Positions 23,301 through 38,300 of a stretch of 64,000 nt of DNA are shown here, one piece after another (the stretch's first letter is position 1; each line of letters starts with the position of its first letter). Where the stretch lies: the NCBI GenBank assembly GCA_964020085.1, contig OZ026604.1, forward strand, positions 21,511,394 through 21,575,393, in the 5' to 3' direction. The position numbers and the translations under genes were made by a program. Source of the DNA: Micromussa lordhowensis. Lineage: Eukaryota > Cnidaria > Anthozoa > Scleractinia > Lobophylliidae. The notes under the pieces are model-generated. The model did not search any database, was not told where the DNA came from, and saw nothing but the letters and a program-made list of their open reading frames with translations.

Positions 23301-26300
23301 CACTCTTAATTAAATTGTACAATTCATGATTCATCGAAAAGACGGTGAAACTAGTCTTCCTGGCCTGAAAAGGCATCCGGGAGAGTTATTTCCCTTTATT
23401 TGAGCTACGATAAGCCTTGTGGAAAGCTAGCGCTAAGAAAGACAGAATTGTATCACGATTATCAGTGACAAGTCAAATTCTGTGGCTACGTTTTTGCGAA
23501 TCCAGACAAATATTGAAAGTAAATGTCACGTAAGGGCTACTAGTTGGCTGAAATGTAGAAGCAAATAGTCCATTTGACTGCTTACAATGCTCTTTTTGCC
23601 ATGACTGGCTAATTTAATGCCTAGGAAAGACATAGTGAGGTCATTTAGCTAAAATCACAGAGGTTAAACATATCTAAATTAGTGCCGCGAATCAAGTGAT
23701 CAATTTAAGCTCTGATTAAGCTTTGTTTGGCTAGTTCGACTCATTTGAAGCGAATTCAAAGGCTTGCATAGGCATGGCATAGCTTCTATTAAAAAGTACA
23801 TAAGGTAGAAAGCACTCTCAGTACTACATGGTTTTATTTATGTACACTATCTGACCGATTTCCTAAAAACGTGCCTGCTGTTTTTAGTGCCTGCAGTCTT
23901 TAACACGGTTTTCATAAATCCAGACATATATTGGCACAGAATGTTCGGAACTGATCGGAGAATGCCCTGATTTTGACTCTAGACGCCTTGGAAAGATGGA
24001 CAGAAATTAGAAATGCTCGCTTTTTGGCCTCTCTGTGTCATCCAGTCTTATTCCCTTGAAATATATGTCTGGATTTATGAAAACCGTGTTAAAACGAAAT
24101 CAAGTGGTTTTTTTTAATTGCCTATTTCTTCAATTTAATTTTCTTCCTTGCTCTCGCTATGACAGCAGATTGTAATTCGTACCTAGCATGAAATGTAGAG
24201 AACTTCTTGCCGCATGTTTCATTGATCTTCCCTTATTTTTGAATTATTTATCCTACCACCCCCCCCCCCCCCTTCGAATTTCTACTAGGTTTAGTCCAGG
24301 CTTCACTCGTTTGAATTCAGTTCGCGCGTTCGTTGACTCTGACATGGAGCCGATCGCTTAGCGTTCTGTATTTGCTGTCTAAAGGAAGTCTGCCTGAGGA
24401 CATCATTAAGTCCAATGAAGGTGCAAGTCTAACGGTTTGCTAGCAAGCGTCGTCTATTATCCTACGCGGTAAGGCGGGCCTGATATGTATCAACGGAACA
24501 TTTAGTCCCGTGAGTAGGCCGTTTGCCCTGTAGCGATAATGTTGTGCTTGCTTTAGACAGCAAAGATCTTTAGCCACATCAATTTAGGGCTTAGACGTGC
24601 AATGGACTAGACACTTCTAGCTGCTGTTGGCGTTATTTGCTCTGAACTTTGATGTAGCTAAAGACTTAGAAAACAAATCTGTTGAAATCTGTATCTGGCG
24701 TTCCGCGCTCGACAAAAATCAAGTTTATCCGGGACATTGCTATTTGCGAGCAAAGCATGGCCACGAGCAGAGTGAAGAACATGAGTTCAAGCGCTGATCG
24801 TGAGTAGAATTTCCTTGTTTTATCAATTTTAGGCGTTCTCGGCTTAGCTAACTATCAGAACTGTCTGCGATTCGCCAGCGCGGAAGAATTTTATTTGCGT
24901 GTCTTCCGGCTGATGATTGATCAGTTTGTTGAAGTGTTGACATGTTGAAGTGCTCGCCAACTCATGATTATGGCCTAGTTTGTTTAAAGTTCGATCCATT
25001 CTCGATGTAGGAAGCTCTTGTTTAGTCCATTTAGGACGATGCAGGTTATAGAAAGCTAAACTTGATCAACTCTCCGCCGCCGTTTTTGACATCTGTGCCT
25101 TTGTGTGTTTATGTAGACCGTGGCTCCAATTTCATGTTCAAAGCTAAGCACTCTTAATTAAATTGTACAATTCATGATTCATCGAAAAGACGGTGAAACT
25201 AGTCTTCCTGGCCTGAAAAGGCATCCAGGAGAGTTATTTCCCTTTATTTGAGCTACGATAAGCCTTGTGGAAAGCTAGCGCTAAGAAAGACAGAATTGTA
25301 TCACGATTATCAGTGACAAGTCAAATTCTGTGGCTACGTTTTTGCGAATCCAGACAAATATTGAAAGTAAATGTCACGTAAGGGCTACTAGTTGGCTGAA
25401 ATGTAGAAGCAAATAGTCCATTTGACTGCTTACAATGCTCTTTTTGCCATGACTGGCTAATTTAATGCCTAGGAAAGACATAGTGAGGTCATTTAGCTAA
25501 AATCACAGAGGTTAAACATATCTAAATTAGTGCCGCGAATCAAGTGATCAATTTAAGCTCTGATTAAGCTTTGTTTGGCTAGTTCGACTCATTTGAAGCG
25601 AATTCAAAGGCTTGCATAGGCATGGCATAGCTTCTATTAAAGAGTACATAAGGTAGAAAGCACTCTCAGTACTACATGGTTTTATTTATGTACACTATCT
25701 GACCGATTTCCTAAAAACGTGCCTGCTGTTTTTAGTGCCTGCAGTCTTTAACACGGTTTTCATAAATCCAGACATATATTGGCACAGAATGTTCGGAACT
25801 GATCGGAGAATGCCCTGATTTTGACTCTAGACGCCTTGGAAAGATGGAGAGAAATTAGAAATGCTCGCTTTTTGGCCTCTCTGTGTCATCCAGTCTTATT
25901 CCCTTGAAATAATTATGTCTGGATTTATGAAAACCGTGTTAAAACGAAATCAAGTGGTTTTTTTTAATTGCCTATTTCTTCAATTTAATTTTCTTCCTTG
26001 CTCTCGCTATGACAGCAGATTGTAATTCGTACCTAGCATGAAATGTAGAGAACTTTTTGCCGCATGTTTCATTGATCTTCCCTTATTTTTGAATTATTTA
26101 TCCTACCACCCCCCCCCCCCCCTTCGAATTTCTACTAGGTTTAGTTCAGGCTTCACTCGTTTGAATTCAGTTCGCGCGTTCGTTGACTCTGACATGGAGC
26201 CGATCGCTTAGCGTTCTGTATTTGCTGTCTAAAGGAAGTCTGCCTGAGGACATCATTAAGTCCAATGAAGGTGCAAGTCTAACGGTTTGCTAGCAAGCGT

Positions 26301-29300
26301 CGTCTATTATCCTACGCGGTAAGGCGGGCCTGATATGTATCAACGGAACATTTAGTCCCGTGAGTAGGCCGTTTGCCCTGTAGCGATAATGTTGTGCTTG
26401 CTTTAGACAGCAAAGATCTTTAGCCACACCAATTTAGGGCTTAGACGTGCAATGGACTAGACACTTCTAGCTGCTGTTGGCGTTATTTGCTCTGAACTTT
26501 GATGTAGCTAAAGACTTAGAAAACAAATCTGTTGAAATCTGTATCTGGCGTTCTGCGCTCGACAAAAATCAAGTTTATCCGGGACATTGCTATTTGCGAG
26601 CAAAGCATGGCCACGAGCAGAGTGAAGAACATGAGTTCAAGCGCTGATCGTGAGTAGAATTTCCTTGTTTTATCAATTTTAGGCGTTCTCGGCTTAGCTA
26701 ACTATCAGAACTGTCTGCGATTCGCCAGCGCGGAAGAATTTTATTTGCGTGTCTTCCGGCTGATGATTGATCAGTTTGTTGAAGTGTTGACATGTTGAAG
26801 TGCTCGCCAACTCATGATTATGGCCTAGTTTGTTTAAAGTTCGATCCATTCTCGATGTAGGAAGCTCTTGTTTAGTCCATTTAGGACGATGCAGGTTATA
26901 GAAAGCTAAACTTGATCAACTCTCCGCCGCCGTTTTTGACATCTGTGCCTTCGTGTGTTTATGTAGACCGTGGCTCCAATTTCATGTTCAAAGCTAAGCA
27001 CTCTTAATTAAATTGTACAATTCATGATTCATCGAAAAGACGGTGAAACTAGTCTTCCTGGCCTGAAAAGGCATCCAGGAGAGTTATTTCCCTTTATTTG
27101 AGCTACGATAAGCCTTGTGGAAAGCTAGCGCTAAGAAAGACAGAATTGTATCACGATTATCAGTGACAAGTCAAATTCTGTGGCTACGTTTTTGCGAATG
27201 CAGACAAATATTGAAAGTAAATGTCACGTAAGGGCTACTAGTTGGCTGAAATGTAGAAGCAAATAGTCCATTTGACTGCTTACAATGCTCTTTTTGCCAT
27301 GACTGGCTAATTTAATGCCTAGGAAAGACATAGTGAGGTCATTTAGCTAAAATCACAGAGGTTAAACATATCTAAATTAGAGCCGCGAATCAAGTGATCA
27401 ATTTAAGCTCTGATTAAGCTTTGTTTGGCTAGTTCGACTCATTTGAAGCGAATTCAAAGGCTTGCATAGGCATGGCATAGCTTCTATTAAAGAGTACATA
27501 AGGTAGAAAGCACTCTCAGTACTACATGGTTTTATTTATGTACACTATCTGACCGATTTCCTAAAAACGTGCCTGCTGTTTTTAGTGCCTGCAGTCTTTA
27601 ACACGGTTTTCATAAATCCAGACATATATTGGCACAGAATGTTCGGAACTGATCGGAGAATGCCCTGATTTTGACTCTAGACGCCTTGGAAAGATGGACA
27701 GAAATTAGAAATGCTCGCTTTTTGGCCTCTCTGTGTCATCCAGTCTTATTCCCTTGAAATAATTATGTCTGGATTTATGAAAACCGTGTTAAAACGAAAT
27801 CAAGTGGTTTTTTTTAATTGCTTATTTCTTCAATTTAATTTTCTTCCTTGCTCTCGCTATGACAGCAGATTGTAATTCGTACCTAGCATGAAATGTAGAG
27901 AACTTCTTGCCGCATGTTTCATTGATCTTCCCTTATTTTTGAATTATTTATCCTACCACCCCCCCCCCCCCCCCCTTCGAATTTCTACTAGGTTTAGTCC
28001 AGGCTTCACTCGTTTGAATTCAGTTCGCGCGTTCGTTGACTCTGACATGGAGCCGATCGCTTAGCGTTCTGTATTTGCTGTCTAAAGGAAGTCTGCCTGA
28101 GGACATCATTAAGTCCAATGAAGGTGCAAGTCTAACGGTTTGCTAGCAAGCGTCGTCTATTATCCTACGCGGTAAGGCGGGCCTGATATGTATCAACGGA
28201 ACATTTAGTCCCGTGAGTAGGCCGTTTGCCCTGTAGCGATAATGTTGTGCTTGCTTTAGACAGCAAAGATCTTTAGCCACACCAATTTAGGGCTTAGACG
28301 TGCAATGGACTAGACACTTCTAGCTGCTGTTGGCGTTATTTGCTCTGAACTTTGATGTAGCTAAAGACTTAGAAAAAAAATCTGTTGAAATCTGTATCTG
28401 GCGTTCCGCGCTCGACAAAAATCAAGTTTATCCGGGACATTGCTATTTGCGAGCAAAGCATGGCCACGAGCAGAGTGAAGAACATGAGTTCAAGCGCTGA
28501 TCGTGAGTAGAATTTCCTTGTTTTATCAATTTTAGGCGTTCTCGGCTTAGCTAACTATCAGAACTGTCTGCGATTCGCCAGCGCGGAAGAATTTTATTTG
28601 CGTGTCTTCCGGCTGATGATTGATCAGTTTGTTGAAGTGTTGACATGTTGAAGTGCTCGCCAACTCATGATTATGGCCTAGTTTGTTTAAAGTTCGATCC
28701 ATTCTCGATGTAGGAAGCTCTTGTTTAGTCCATTTAGGACGATGCAGGTTATAGAAAGCTAAACTTGATCAACTCTCCGCCGCCGTTTTTGACATCTGTG
28801 CCTTCGTGTGTTTATGTAGACCGTGGCTCCAATTTCATGTTCAAAGCTAAGCACTCTTAATTAAATTGTACAATTCATGATTCATCGAAAAGACGGTGAA
28901 ACTAGTCTTCCTGGCCTGAAAAGGCATCCAGGAGAGTTATTTCCCTTTATTTGAGCTACGATAAGCCTTGTGGAAAGCTAGCGCTAAGAAAGACAGAATT
29001 GTATCACGATTATCAGTGACAAGTCAAATTCTGTGGCTACGTTTTTGCGAATCCAGACAAATATTGAAAGTAAATGTCACGTAAGGGCTACTAGTTGGCT
29101 GAAATGTAGAAGCAAATAGTCCATTTGACTGCTTACAATGCTCTTTTTGCCATGACTGGCTAATTTAATGCCTAGGAAAGACATAGTGAGGTCATTTAGC
29201 TAAAATCACAGAGGTTAAACATATCTAAATTAGTGCCGCGAATCAAGTGATCAATTTAAGCTCTGATTAAGCTTTGTTTGGCTAGTTCGACTCATTTGAA

Positions 29301-32300
29301 GCGAATTCAAAGGCTTGCATAGGCATGGCATAGCTTCTATTAAAGAGTACATAAGGTAGAAAGCACTCTCAGTACTACATGGTTTTATTTATGTACACTA
29401 TCTGACCGATTTCCTAAAAACGTGCCTGCTGTTTTTAGTGCCTGCAGTCTTTAACACGGTTTTCATAAATCCAGACATATATTGGCACAGAATGTTCGGA
29501 ACTGATCGGAGAATGCCCTGATTTTGACTCTAGACGCCTTGGAAAGATGGACAGAAATTAGAAATGCTCGCTTTTTGGCCTCTCTGTGTCATCCAGTCTT
29601 ATTCCCTTGAAATAATTATGTCTGGATTTATGAAAACCGTGTTAAAACGAAATCAAGTGGGTTTTTTTAATTGCTTATTTCTTCAATTTAATTTTCTTCC
29701 TTGCTCTCGCTATGACAGCAGATTGTAATTCGTACCTAGCATGAAATGTAGAGAACTTCTTGCCGCATGTTTCATTGATCTTCCCTTATTTTTGAATTAT
29801 TTATCCTACCACCCCCCCCCCCCCCCCTTCGAATTTCTACTAGGTTTAGTCCAGGCTTCACTCGTTTGAATTCAGTTCGCGCGTTCGTTGACTCTGACAT
29901 GGAGCCGATCGCTTAGCGTTCTGTATTTGCTGTCTAAAGGAAGTCTGCCTGAGGACATCATTAAGTCCAATGAAGGTGCAAGTCTAACGGTTTGCTAGCA
30001 AGCGTCGTCTATTATCCTACGCGGTAAGGCGGGCCTGATATGTATCAACGGAACATTTAGTCCCGTGAGTAGGCCGTTTGCCCTGTAGCGATAATGTTGT
30101 GCTTGCTTTAGACAGCAAAGATCTTTAGCCACACCAATTTAGGGCTTAGACGTGCAATGGACTAGACACTTCTAGCTGCTGTTGGCGTTATTTGCTCTGA
30201 ACTTTGATGTAGCTAAAGACTTAGAAAAAAAATCTGTTGAAATCTGTATCTGGCGTTCCGCGCTCGACAAAAATCAAGTTTATCCGGGACATTGCTATTT
30301 GCGAGCAAAGCATGGCCACGAGCAGAGTGAAGAACATGAGTTCAAGCGCTGATCGTGAGTAGAATTTCCTTGTTTTATCAATTTTAGGCGTTCTCGGCTT
30401 AGCTAACTATCAGAACTGTCTGCGATTCGCCAGCGCGGAAGAATTTTATTTGCGTGTCTTCCGGCTGATGATTGATCAGTTTGTTGAAGTGTTGACATGT
30501 TGAAGTGCTCGCCAACTCATGATTATGGCCTAGTTTGTTTAAAGTTCGATCCATTCTCGATGTAGGAAGCTCTTGTTTAGTCCATTTAGGACGATGCAGG
30601 TTATAGAAAGCTAAACTTGATCAACTCTCCGCCGCCGTTTTTGACATCTGTGCCTTCGTGTGTTTATGTAGACCGTGGCTCCAATTTCATGTTCAAAGCT
30701 AAGCACTCTTAATTAAATTGTACAATTCATGATTCATCGAAAAGACGGTGAAACTAGTCCTCCTGGCCTTAAAAGGCATCCAGGAGAGTTATTTCCCTTT
30801 ATTTGAGCTACGATAAGCCTTGTGGAAAGCTAGCGCTAAGAAAGACAGAATTGTATCACGATTATCAGTGACAAGTCAAATTCTGTGGCTACGTTTTTGC
30901 GAATCCAGACAAATATTGAAAGTAAATGTCACGTAAGGGCTACTAGTTGGCTGAAATGTAGAAGCAAATAGTCCATTTGACTGCTTACAATGCTCTTTTT
31001 GCCATGACTGGCTAATTTAATGCCTAGGAAAGACATAGTGAGGTCATTTAGCTAAAATCACAGAGGTTAAACATATCTAAATTAGTGCCGCGAATCAAGT
31101 GATCAATTTAAGCTCTGATTAAGCTTTGTTTGGCTAGTTCGACTCATTTGAAGCGAATTCAAAGGCTTGCATAGGCATGGCATAGCTTCTATTAAAAAGT
31201 ACATAAGGTAGAAAGCACTCTCAGTACTACATGGTTTTATTTATGTACACTATCTGACCGATTTCCTAAAAACGTGCCTGCTGTTTTTAGTGCCTGCAGT
31301 CTTTAACACGGTTTTCATAAATCCAGACATATATTGGCACAGAATGTTCGGAACTGATCGGAGAATGCCCTGATTTTGACTCTAGACGCCTTGGAAAGAT
31401 GGACAGAAATTAGAAATGCTCGCTTTTTGGCCTCTCTGTGTCATCCAGTCTTATTCCCTTGAAATAATTATGTCTGGATTTATGAAAACCGTGTTAAAAC
31501 GAAATCAAGTGTTTTTTTTTAATTGCTTATTTCTTCAATTTAATTTTCTTCCTTGCTCTCGCTATGACAGCAGATTGTAATTCGTACCTAGCATGAAATG
31601 TAGAGAACTTCTTGCCGCATGTTTCATTGATCTTCCCTTATTTTTGAATTATTTATCCTACCACCCCCCCCCCCCCTTCGAATTTCTACTAGGTTTAGTC
31701 CAGGCTTCACTCGTTTGAATTCAGTTCGCGCGTTCGTTGACTCTGACATGGAGCCGATCGCTTAGCGTTCTGTATTTGCTGTCTAAAGGAAGTCTGCCTG
31801 AGGACATCATTAAGTCCAATGAAGGTGCAAGTCTAACGGTTTGCTAGCAAGCGTCGTCTATTATCCTACGCGGTAAGGCGGGCCTGATATGTATCAACGG
31901 AACATTTAGTCCCGTGAGTAGGCCGTTTGCCCTGTAGCGATAATGTTGTGCTTGCTTTAGACAGCAAAGATCTTTAGCCACACCAATTTAGGGCTTAGAC
32001 GTGCAATGGACTAGACACTTCTAGCTGCTGTTGGCGTTATTTGCTCTGAACTTTGATGTAGCTAAAGACTTAGAAAAAAAATCTGTTGAAATCTGTATCT
32101 GGCGTTCCGCGCTCGACAAAAATCAAGTTTATCCGGGACATTGCTATTTGCGAGCAAAGCATGGCCACGAGCAGAGTGAAGAACATGAGTTCAAGCGCTG
32201 ATCGTGAGTAGAATTTCCTTGTTTTATCAATTTTAGGCGTTCTCGGCTTAGCTAACTATCAGAACTGTCTGCGATTCGCCAGCGCGGAAGAATTTTATTT

Positions 32301-35300
32301 GCGTGTCTTCCGGCTGATGATTGATCAGTTTGTTGAAGTGTTGACATGTTGAAGTGCTCGCCAACTCATGATTATGGCCTAGTTTGTTTAAAGTTCGATC
32401 CATTCTCGATGTAGGAAGCTCTTGTTTAGTCCATTTAGGACGATGCAGGTTATAGAAAGCTAAACTTGATCAACTCTCCGCCGCCGTTTTTGACATCTGT
32501 GCCTTCGTGTGTTTATGTAGACCGTGGCTCCAATTTCATGTTCAAAGCTAAGCACTCTTAATTAAATTGTACAATTCATGATTCATCGAAAAGACGGTGA
32601 AACTAGTCTTCCTGGCCTGAAACGGCATCCAGGAGAGTTATTTCCCTTTATTTGAGCTACGATAAGCCTTGTGGAAAGCTAGCGCTAAGAAAGACAGAAT
32701 TGTATCACGATTATCAGTGACAAGTCAATTTCTGTGGCTACGTTTTTGCGAATCCAGACAAATATTGAAAGTAAATGTCACGTAAGGGCTACTAGTTGGC
32801 TGAAATGTAGAAGCAAATAGTCCATTTGACTGCTTACAATGCTCTTTTTGCCATGACTGGCTAATTTAATTCCTAGGAAAGACATAGTGAGGTCATTTAG
32901 CTAAAATCACAGAGGTTAAACATATCTAAATTAGTGCCGCGAATCAAGTGATCAATTTAAGCTCTGATTAAGCTTTGTTTGGCTAGTTCGACTCATTTGA
33001 AGCGAATTCAAAGGCTTGCATAGGCATGGCATAGCTTCTATTAAAGAGTACATAAGGTAGAAAGCACTCTCAGTACTACATGGTTTTATTTATGTACACT
33101 ATCTGACCGATTTCCTAAAAACGTGCCTGCTGTTTTTAGTGCCTGCAGTCTTTAACACGGTTTTCATAAATCCAGACATATATTGGCACAGAATGTTCGG
33201 AACTGATCGGAGAATGCCCTGATTTTGACTCTAGACGCCTTGGAAAGATGGACAGAAATTAGAAATGCTCGCTTTTTGGCCTCTCTGTGTCATCCAGTCT
33301 TATTCCCTTGAAATAATTATGTCTGGATTTATGAAAACCGTGTTAAAACGAAATCAAGTGGTTTTTTTTAATTGCTTATTTCTTCAATTTAATTTTCTTC
33401 CTTGCTCTCGCTATGACAGCAGATTGTAATTCGTACCTAGCATGAAATGTAGAGAACTTCTTGCCGCATGTTTCATTGATCTTCCCTTATTTTTGAATTA
33501 TTTATCCTACCACCCCCCCCCCCCCCCCTTCGAATTTCTACTAGGTTTAGTCCAGGCTTCACTCGTTTGAATTTAGTTCGCGCGTTCGTTGACTCTGACA
33601 TGGAGCCGATCGCTTAGCGTTCTGTATTTGCTGTCTAAAGGAAGTCTGCCTGAGGACATCATTAAGTCCAATGAAGGTGCAAGTCTAACGGTTTGCTAGC
33701 AAGCGTCGTCTATTATCCTACGCGGTAAGGCGGGCCTGATATGTATCAACGGAACATTTAGTCCCGTGAGTAGGCCGTTTGCCCTGTAGCGATAATGTTG
33801 TGCTTGCTTTAGACAGCAAAGATCTTTAGCCACACCAATTTAGGGCTTAGACGTGCAATGGACTAGACACTTCTAGCTGCTGTTGGCGTTATTTGCTCTG
33901 AACTTTGATGTAGCTAAAGACTTAGAAAAAAAATCTGTTGAAATCTGTATCTGGCGTTCCGCGCTCGACAAAAATCAAGTTTATCCGGGACATTGCTATT
34001 TGCGAGCAAAGCATGGCCACGAGCAGAGTGAAGAACATGAGTTCAAGCGCTGATCGTGAGTAGAATTTCCTTGTTTTATCAATTTTAGGCGTCCTCGGCT
34101 TAGCTAAGTATCAGAACTGTCTGCGATTCGCCAGCGCGGAAGAATTTTATTTGCGTGTCTTCCGGCTGATGATTGATCAGTTTGTTGAAGTGTTGACATG
34201 TTGAAGTGCTCGCCAACTCATGATTATGGCCTAGTTTGTTTAAAGTTCGATCCATTCTCGATGTAGGAAGCTCTTGTTTAGTCCATTTAGGACGATGCAG
34301 GTTATAGAAAGCTAAACTTGATCAACTCTCCGCCGCCGTTTTTGACATCTGTGCCTTCGTGTGTTTATGTAGACCGTGGCTCCAATTTCATGTTCAAAGC
34401 TAAGCACTCTTAATTTAATTGTACAATTCATGATTCATCGAAAAGACGGTGAAACTAGTCTTCCTGGCCTGAAAAGGCATCCAGGAGAGTTATTTCCCTT
34501 TATTTGAGCTACGATAAGCCTTGTGGAAAGCTAGCGCTAAGAAAGACAGAATTGTATCACGATTATCAGTGACAAGTCAAATTCTGTGGCTACGGTTTTG
34601 CGAATCCAGACAAATATTGAAAGTAAATGTCACGTAAGGGCTACTAGTTGGCTGAAATGTAGAAGCAAATAGTCCATTTGACTGCTTACAATGCTCTTTT
34701 TGCCATGACTGGCTAATTTAATGCCTAGGAAAGACATAGTGAGGTCATTTAGCTAAAATCACAGAGGTTAAACATATCTAAATTAGTGCCGCGAATCAAG
34801 TGATCAATTTAAGCTCTGATTAAGCTTTGTTTGGCTAGTTCGACTCATTTGAAGCGAATTCAAAGGCTTGCATAGGCATGGCATAGCTTCTATTAAAGAG
34901 TACATAAGGTAGAAAGCACTCTCAGTACTACATGGTTTTATTTATGTACACTATCTGACCGATTTCCTAAAAACGTGCCTGCTGTTTTTAGTGCCTGCAG
35001 TCTTTAACACGGTTTTCATAAATCCAGACATATATTGGCACAGAATGTTCGGAACTGATCGGAGAATGCCCTGATTTTGACTCTAGACGCCTTGGAAAGA
35101 TGGACAGAAATTAGAAATGCTCGCTTTTTGGCCTCTCTGTGTCATCCAGTCTTATTCCCTTGAAATAATTATGTCTGGATTTATGAAAACCGTGTTAAAA
35201 CGAAATCAAGTGGTTTTTTTTAATTGCTTATTTCTTCAATTTAATTTTCTTCCTTGCTCTCGCTATGACAGCAGATTGTAATTCGTACCTAGCATGAAAT

Positions 35301-38300
35301 GTAGAGAACTTCTTGCCGCATGTTTCATTGATCTTCCCTTATTTTTGAATTATTTATCCTACCACCCCCCCCCCCTTCGAATTTCTACTAGGTTTAGTCC
35401 AGGCTTCACTCGTTTGAATTCAGTTCGCGCGTTCGTTGACTCTGACATGGAGCCGATCGCTTAGCGTTCTGTATTTGCTGTCTAAAGGAAGTCTGCCTGA
35501 GGACATCATTAAGTCCAATGAAGGTGCAAGTCTAACGGTTTGCTAGCAAGCGTCGTCTATTATCCTACGCGGTAAGGCGGGCCTGATATGTATCAACGGA
35601 ACATTTAGTCCCGTGAGTAGGCCGTTTGCCCTGTAGCGATAATGTTGTGCTTGCTTTAGACAGCAAAGATCTTTAGCCACACCAATTTAGGGCTTAGACG
35701 TGCAATGGACTAGACACTTCTAGCTGCTGTTGGCGTTATTTGCTCTGAACTTTGATGTAGCTAAAGACTTAGAAAAAAAATCTGTTGAAATCTGTATCTG
35801 GCGTTCCGCGCTCGACAAAAATCAAGTTTATCCGGGACATTGCTATTTGCGAGCAAAGCATGGCCACGAGCAGAGTGAAGAACATGAGTTCAAGCGCTGA
35901 TCGTGAGTAGAATTTCCTTGTTTTATCAATTTTAGGCGTTCTCGGCTTAGCTAACTATCAGAACTGTCTGCGATTCGCCAGCGCGGAAGAATTTTATTTG
36001 CGTGTCTTCCGGCTGATGATTGATCAGTTTGTTGAAGTGTTGACATGTTGAAGTGCTCGCCAACTCATGATTATGGCCTAGTTTGTTTAAAGTTCGATCC
36101 ATTCTCGATGTAGGAAGCTCTTGTTTAGTCCATTTAGGACGATGCAGGTTATAGAAAGCTAAACTTGATCAACTCTCCGCCGCCGTTTTTGACATCTGTG
36201 CCTTCGTGTGTTTATGTAGACCGTGGCTCCAATTTCATGTTCAAAGCTAAGCACTCTTAATTAAATTGTACAATTCATGATTCATCGAAAAGACGGTGAA
36301 ACTAGTCTTCCTGGCCTGAAAAGGCATCCAGGAGAGTTATTTCCCTTTATTTGAGCTACGATAAGCCTTGTGGAAAGCTAGCGCTAAGAAAGACAGAATT
36401 GTATCACGATTATCAGTGACAAGTCAAATTCTGTGGCTACGTTTTTGCGAATCCAGACAAATATTGAAAGTAAATGTCACGTAAGGGCTACTAGTTGGCT
36501 GAAATGTAGAAGCAAATAGTCCATTTGACTAATTACAATGCTCTTTTTGCCATGACTGGCTAATTTAATGCCTAGGAAAGACATAGTGAGGTCATTTAGC
36601 TAAAATCACAGAGGTTAAACATATCTAAATTAGTGCCGCGAATCAAGTGATCAATTTAAGCTCTGATTAAGCTTTGTTTGGCTAGTTCGACTCATTTGAA
36701 GCGAATTCAAAGGCTTGCATAGGCATGGCATAGCTTCTATTAAAGAGTACATAAGGTAGAAAGCACTCTCAGTACTACATGGTTTTATTTATGTACACTA
36801 TCTGACCGATTTCCTAAAAACGTGCCTGCTGTTTTTAGTGCCTGCAGTCTTTAACACGGTTTTCATAAATCCAGACATATATTGGCACAGAATGTTCGGA
36901 ACTGATCAGAGAATGCCCTGATTTTGACTCTAGACGCCTTGGAAAGATGGACAGAAATTAGAAATGCTCGCTTTTTGGCCTCTCTGTGTCATCCAGTCTT
37001 ATTCCCTTGAAATAATTATGTCTGGATTTATGAAAACCGTGTTAAAACGAAATCAAGTGGTTTTTTTTAATTGCTTATTTCTTCAATTTAATTTTCTTCC
37101 TTGCTCTCGCTATGACAGCAGATTGTAATTCGTACCTAGCATGAAATGTAGAGAACTTCTTGCCGCATGTTTCATTGATCTTCCCTTATTTTTGAATTAT
37201 TTATCCTACCACCCCCCCCCCCCCCCTTCGAATTTCTACTAGGTTTAGTCCAGGCTTCACTCGTTTGAATTCAGTTCGCGCGTTCGTTGACTCTGACATG
37301 GACCCGATCGCTTAGCGTTCTGTATTTGCTGTCTAAAGGAAGTCTGCCTGAGGACATCATTAAGTCCAATGAAGGTGCAAGTCTAACGGTTTGCTAGCAA
37401 GCGTCGTCTATTATCCTACGCGGTAAGGCGGGCCTGATATGTATCAACGGAACATTTAGTCCCGTGAGTAGGCCGTTTGCCCTGTAGCGATAATGTTGTG
37501 CTTGCTTTAGACAGCAAAGATCTTTAGCCACACCAATTTAGGGCTTAGACGTGCAATGGACTAGACACTTCTAGCTGCTGTTGGCGTTATTTGCTCTGAA
37601 CTTTGATGTAGCTAAAGACTTAGAAAAAAAATCTGTTGAAATCTGTATCTGGCGTTCCGCGCTCGACAAAAATCAAGTTTATCCGGGACATTGCTATTTG
37701 CGAGCAAAGCATGGCCACAAGCAGAGTGAAGAACATGAGTTCAAGCGCTGATCGTGAGTAGAATTTCCTTGTTTTATCAATTTTAGGCGTTCTCGGCTTA
37801 GCTAACTATCAGAACTGTCTGCGATTCGCCAGCGCGGAAGAATTTTATTTGCGTGTCTTCCGGCTGATGATTGATCAGTTTGTTGAAGTGTTGACATGTT
37901 GAAGTGCTCGCCAACTCATGATTATGGCCTAGTTTGTTTAAAGTTCGATCCATTCTCCATGTAGGAAGCTCTTGTTTAGTCCATTTAGGACGATGCAGGT
38001 TATAGAAAGCTAAACTTGATCAACTCTCCGCCGCCGTTTTTGACATCTGTGCCTTCGTGTGTTTATGTAGACCGTGGCTCCAATTTCATGTTCAAAGCTA
38101 AGCACTCTTAATTAAATTGTACAATTCATGATTCATCGAAAAGACGGTGAAACTAGTCTTCCTGGCCTGAAAAGGCATCCAGGAGAGTTATTTCCCTTTA
38201 TTTGAGCTACGATAAGCCTTGTGGAAAGCTAGCGCTAAGAAAGACAGAATTGTATCACGATTATCAGTGACAAGTCAAATTCTGTGGCTACGTTTTTGCG